Shown piece by piece: positions 5,956 through 6,251 of a DNA stretch of 6,251 bases; the stretch's first letter is position 1; every line of letters starts with the position of its first letter. Below the pieces are notes generated by a model. The model did not search any database. It saw nothing but the letters and a program-made list of their open reading frames with translations, and was not told where the DNA came from. This stretch comes from Dehalococcoidia bacterium (GTDB taxonomy: Bacteria; Chloroflexota; Dehalococcoidia; Lucifugimonadales; Lucifugimonadaceae), in contig JAAXHR010000042.1 in the NCBI GenBank assembly GCA_012270805.1, forward strand, positions 916 through 7,166, given 5' to 3'. A program made the position numbers and the translations under genes.

Positions 5956-5983
5956 ACACTGGTTATCACACACACTGGTTATC
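5956..5983. repeat. 12-bp direct repeat in lipoprotein-gene leader
   Basis: ACACTGGTTATC occurs at 5956-5967 and again at 5972-5983, separated by ACAC. The second copy is followed by GTGTG (5987-5991), which can pair with CACAC (5971-5975) to form a short hairpin just before the ribosome site GGGAG (5993-5997). The repeat may be a regulator site or a small slippage duplication. Confidence 0.6.
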
Positions 5984-6006
5984 TTTGTGTGCGGGAGAAA
6001 TGAGCA

Positions 6007-6251
6007 ATGAATAACATCGGTCGAATGATGCCTTTCGGCTTCATCATGCGGTTTGGGCTTTTGGCGGTCGTTTCCGCTGCCATCTTGGCAACGGCGGTAG
6101 CGTGCAGCGAGGATCCCGATCCGACATCGACACCGGTACCTGAGCCTACTGCAACAACTGCGCCGCCGCAACCTGTTGCGACGACCGCTCCACCAGCGCC
6201 TACAACCGCTCCACCCACGGCGACACCTGAGCCGGAAGTGAAAGTGGTTGA
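6007..6251 (+). CDS. Lipoprotein with Pro/Thr-rich stalk, 5' part (cut by window end)
   Basis: The first 81 codons of an exported lipoprotein; the frame is open to the window edge. GGGAG (5993-5997) lies 9 nt before the ATG at 6007. The signal peptide has an n-region with R6 and R15 and a hydrophobic stretch (17-32) ending in TAVAC. C33 is therefore the predicted lipidation site, though the lipobox has Ala rather than Leu at -3. Residues 34-76 are a low-complexity linker rich in Pro, Thr and Ala with TTAPP at 50-54, 59-63 and 66-70, then PEPEVKVV where a folded domain probably begins. Such stalks are common on substrate-binding lipoproteins of ABC importers in Chloroflexota-like genomes. The functional domain is outside the window, so the role is open. 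Confidence 0.8.
   Translation, partial: MNNIGRMMPFGFIMRFGLLAVVSAAILATAVACSEDPDPTSTPVPEPTATTAPPQPVATTAPPAPTTAPPTATPEPEVKVV

Noticed and set aside
5799..6014. Plus-strand frame reaching into the lipoprotein start
   Set aside because: It overlaps the methyltransferase N-terminus and both regulatory elements, and the product is not protein-like; the lipoprotein ATG at 6007 is in another frame with a good ribosome site.
5979..6218. Minus-strand Gly/Val-rich frame opposite the lipoprotein
   Set aside because: It is simply the antisense of the Pro/Thr-rich stalk.

Overview
The window reads like a mid-GC bacterial chromosome with compact operons. The 3' end carries a lipoprotein with a Pro/Thr-rich stalk after its lipobox, and the aldolase-like, MOSC and CoA-transferase genes form a mix often seen in uncultured Chloroflexota (Dehalococcoidia / SAR202-like). 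That placement is an inference from protein style only. No rRNA, tRNA, transposase or CRISPR array was seen.

Layout, left to right. (1) 30-702, plus strand: an extended -10 promoter, then a vapBC-type toxin-antitoxin pair (AbrB-fold antitoxin and PIN-domain RNase) joined by an ATGA overlap. (2) 716-3291, minus strand: an apparent operon, transcribed MOSC-domain protein -> ABC ATPase -> ABC-2 permease, which ends 13 bp from the toxin gene. The ATPase starts with TTG 17 bp after the MOSC stop. The 93-bp gap before the permease holds a small palindromic repeat-like element. (3) 3292-3413: a divergent intergenic region with a perfect 19-bp tandem duplication and a candidate leaderless promoter for the MOSC gene. 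(4) 3414-5035, plus strand: an HpcH/HpaI aldolase-superfamily gene followed after 2 bp by a 3-oxoacid CoA-transferase subunit A gene. No subunit B is adjacent. (5) 5039-5872, minus strand: a class I SAM-dependent methyltransferase, convergent with the CoA-transferase gene at a distance of 3 bp. (6) 5873-6006: a second divergent region with a 27-bp dyad, an extended -10 promoter and a 12-bp direct repeat. (7) 6007-6251, plus strand: the 5' end of a lipoprotein gene cut by the window edge.

How the genes may work together. The toxin-antitoxin pair is self-contained. The ABC ATPase and permease together make a DrrAB-like exporter of unknown substrate, with the MOSC protein as a co-transcribed partner of unclear relevance. 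The aldolase-like protein and CoA-transferase A are translationally close and probably act in one carboxylic-acid/CoA-ester pathway. The aldolase-like protein keeps the metal ligands of the family but lacks two residues important in characterised HpaI, and the CoA-transferase lacks its catalytic partner subunit nearby. This pair is the least ordinary part of the window. Nothing here proves a wholly new system.
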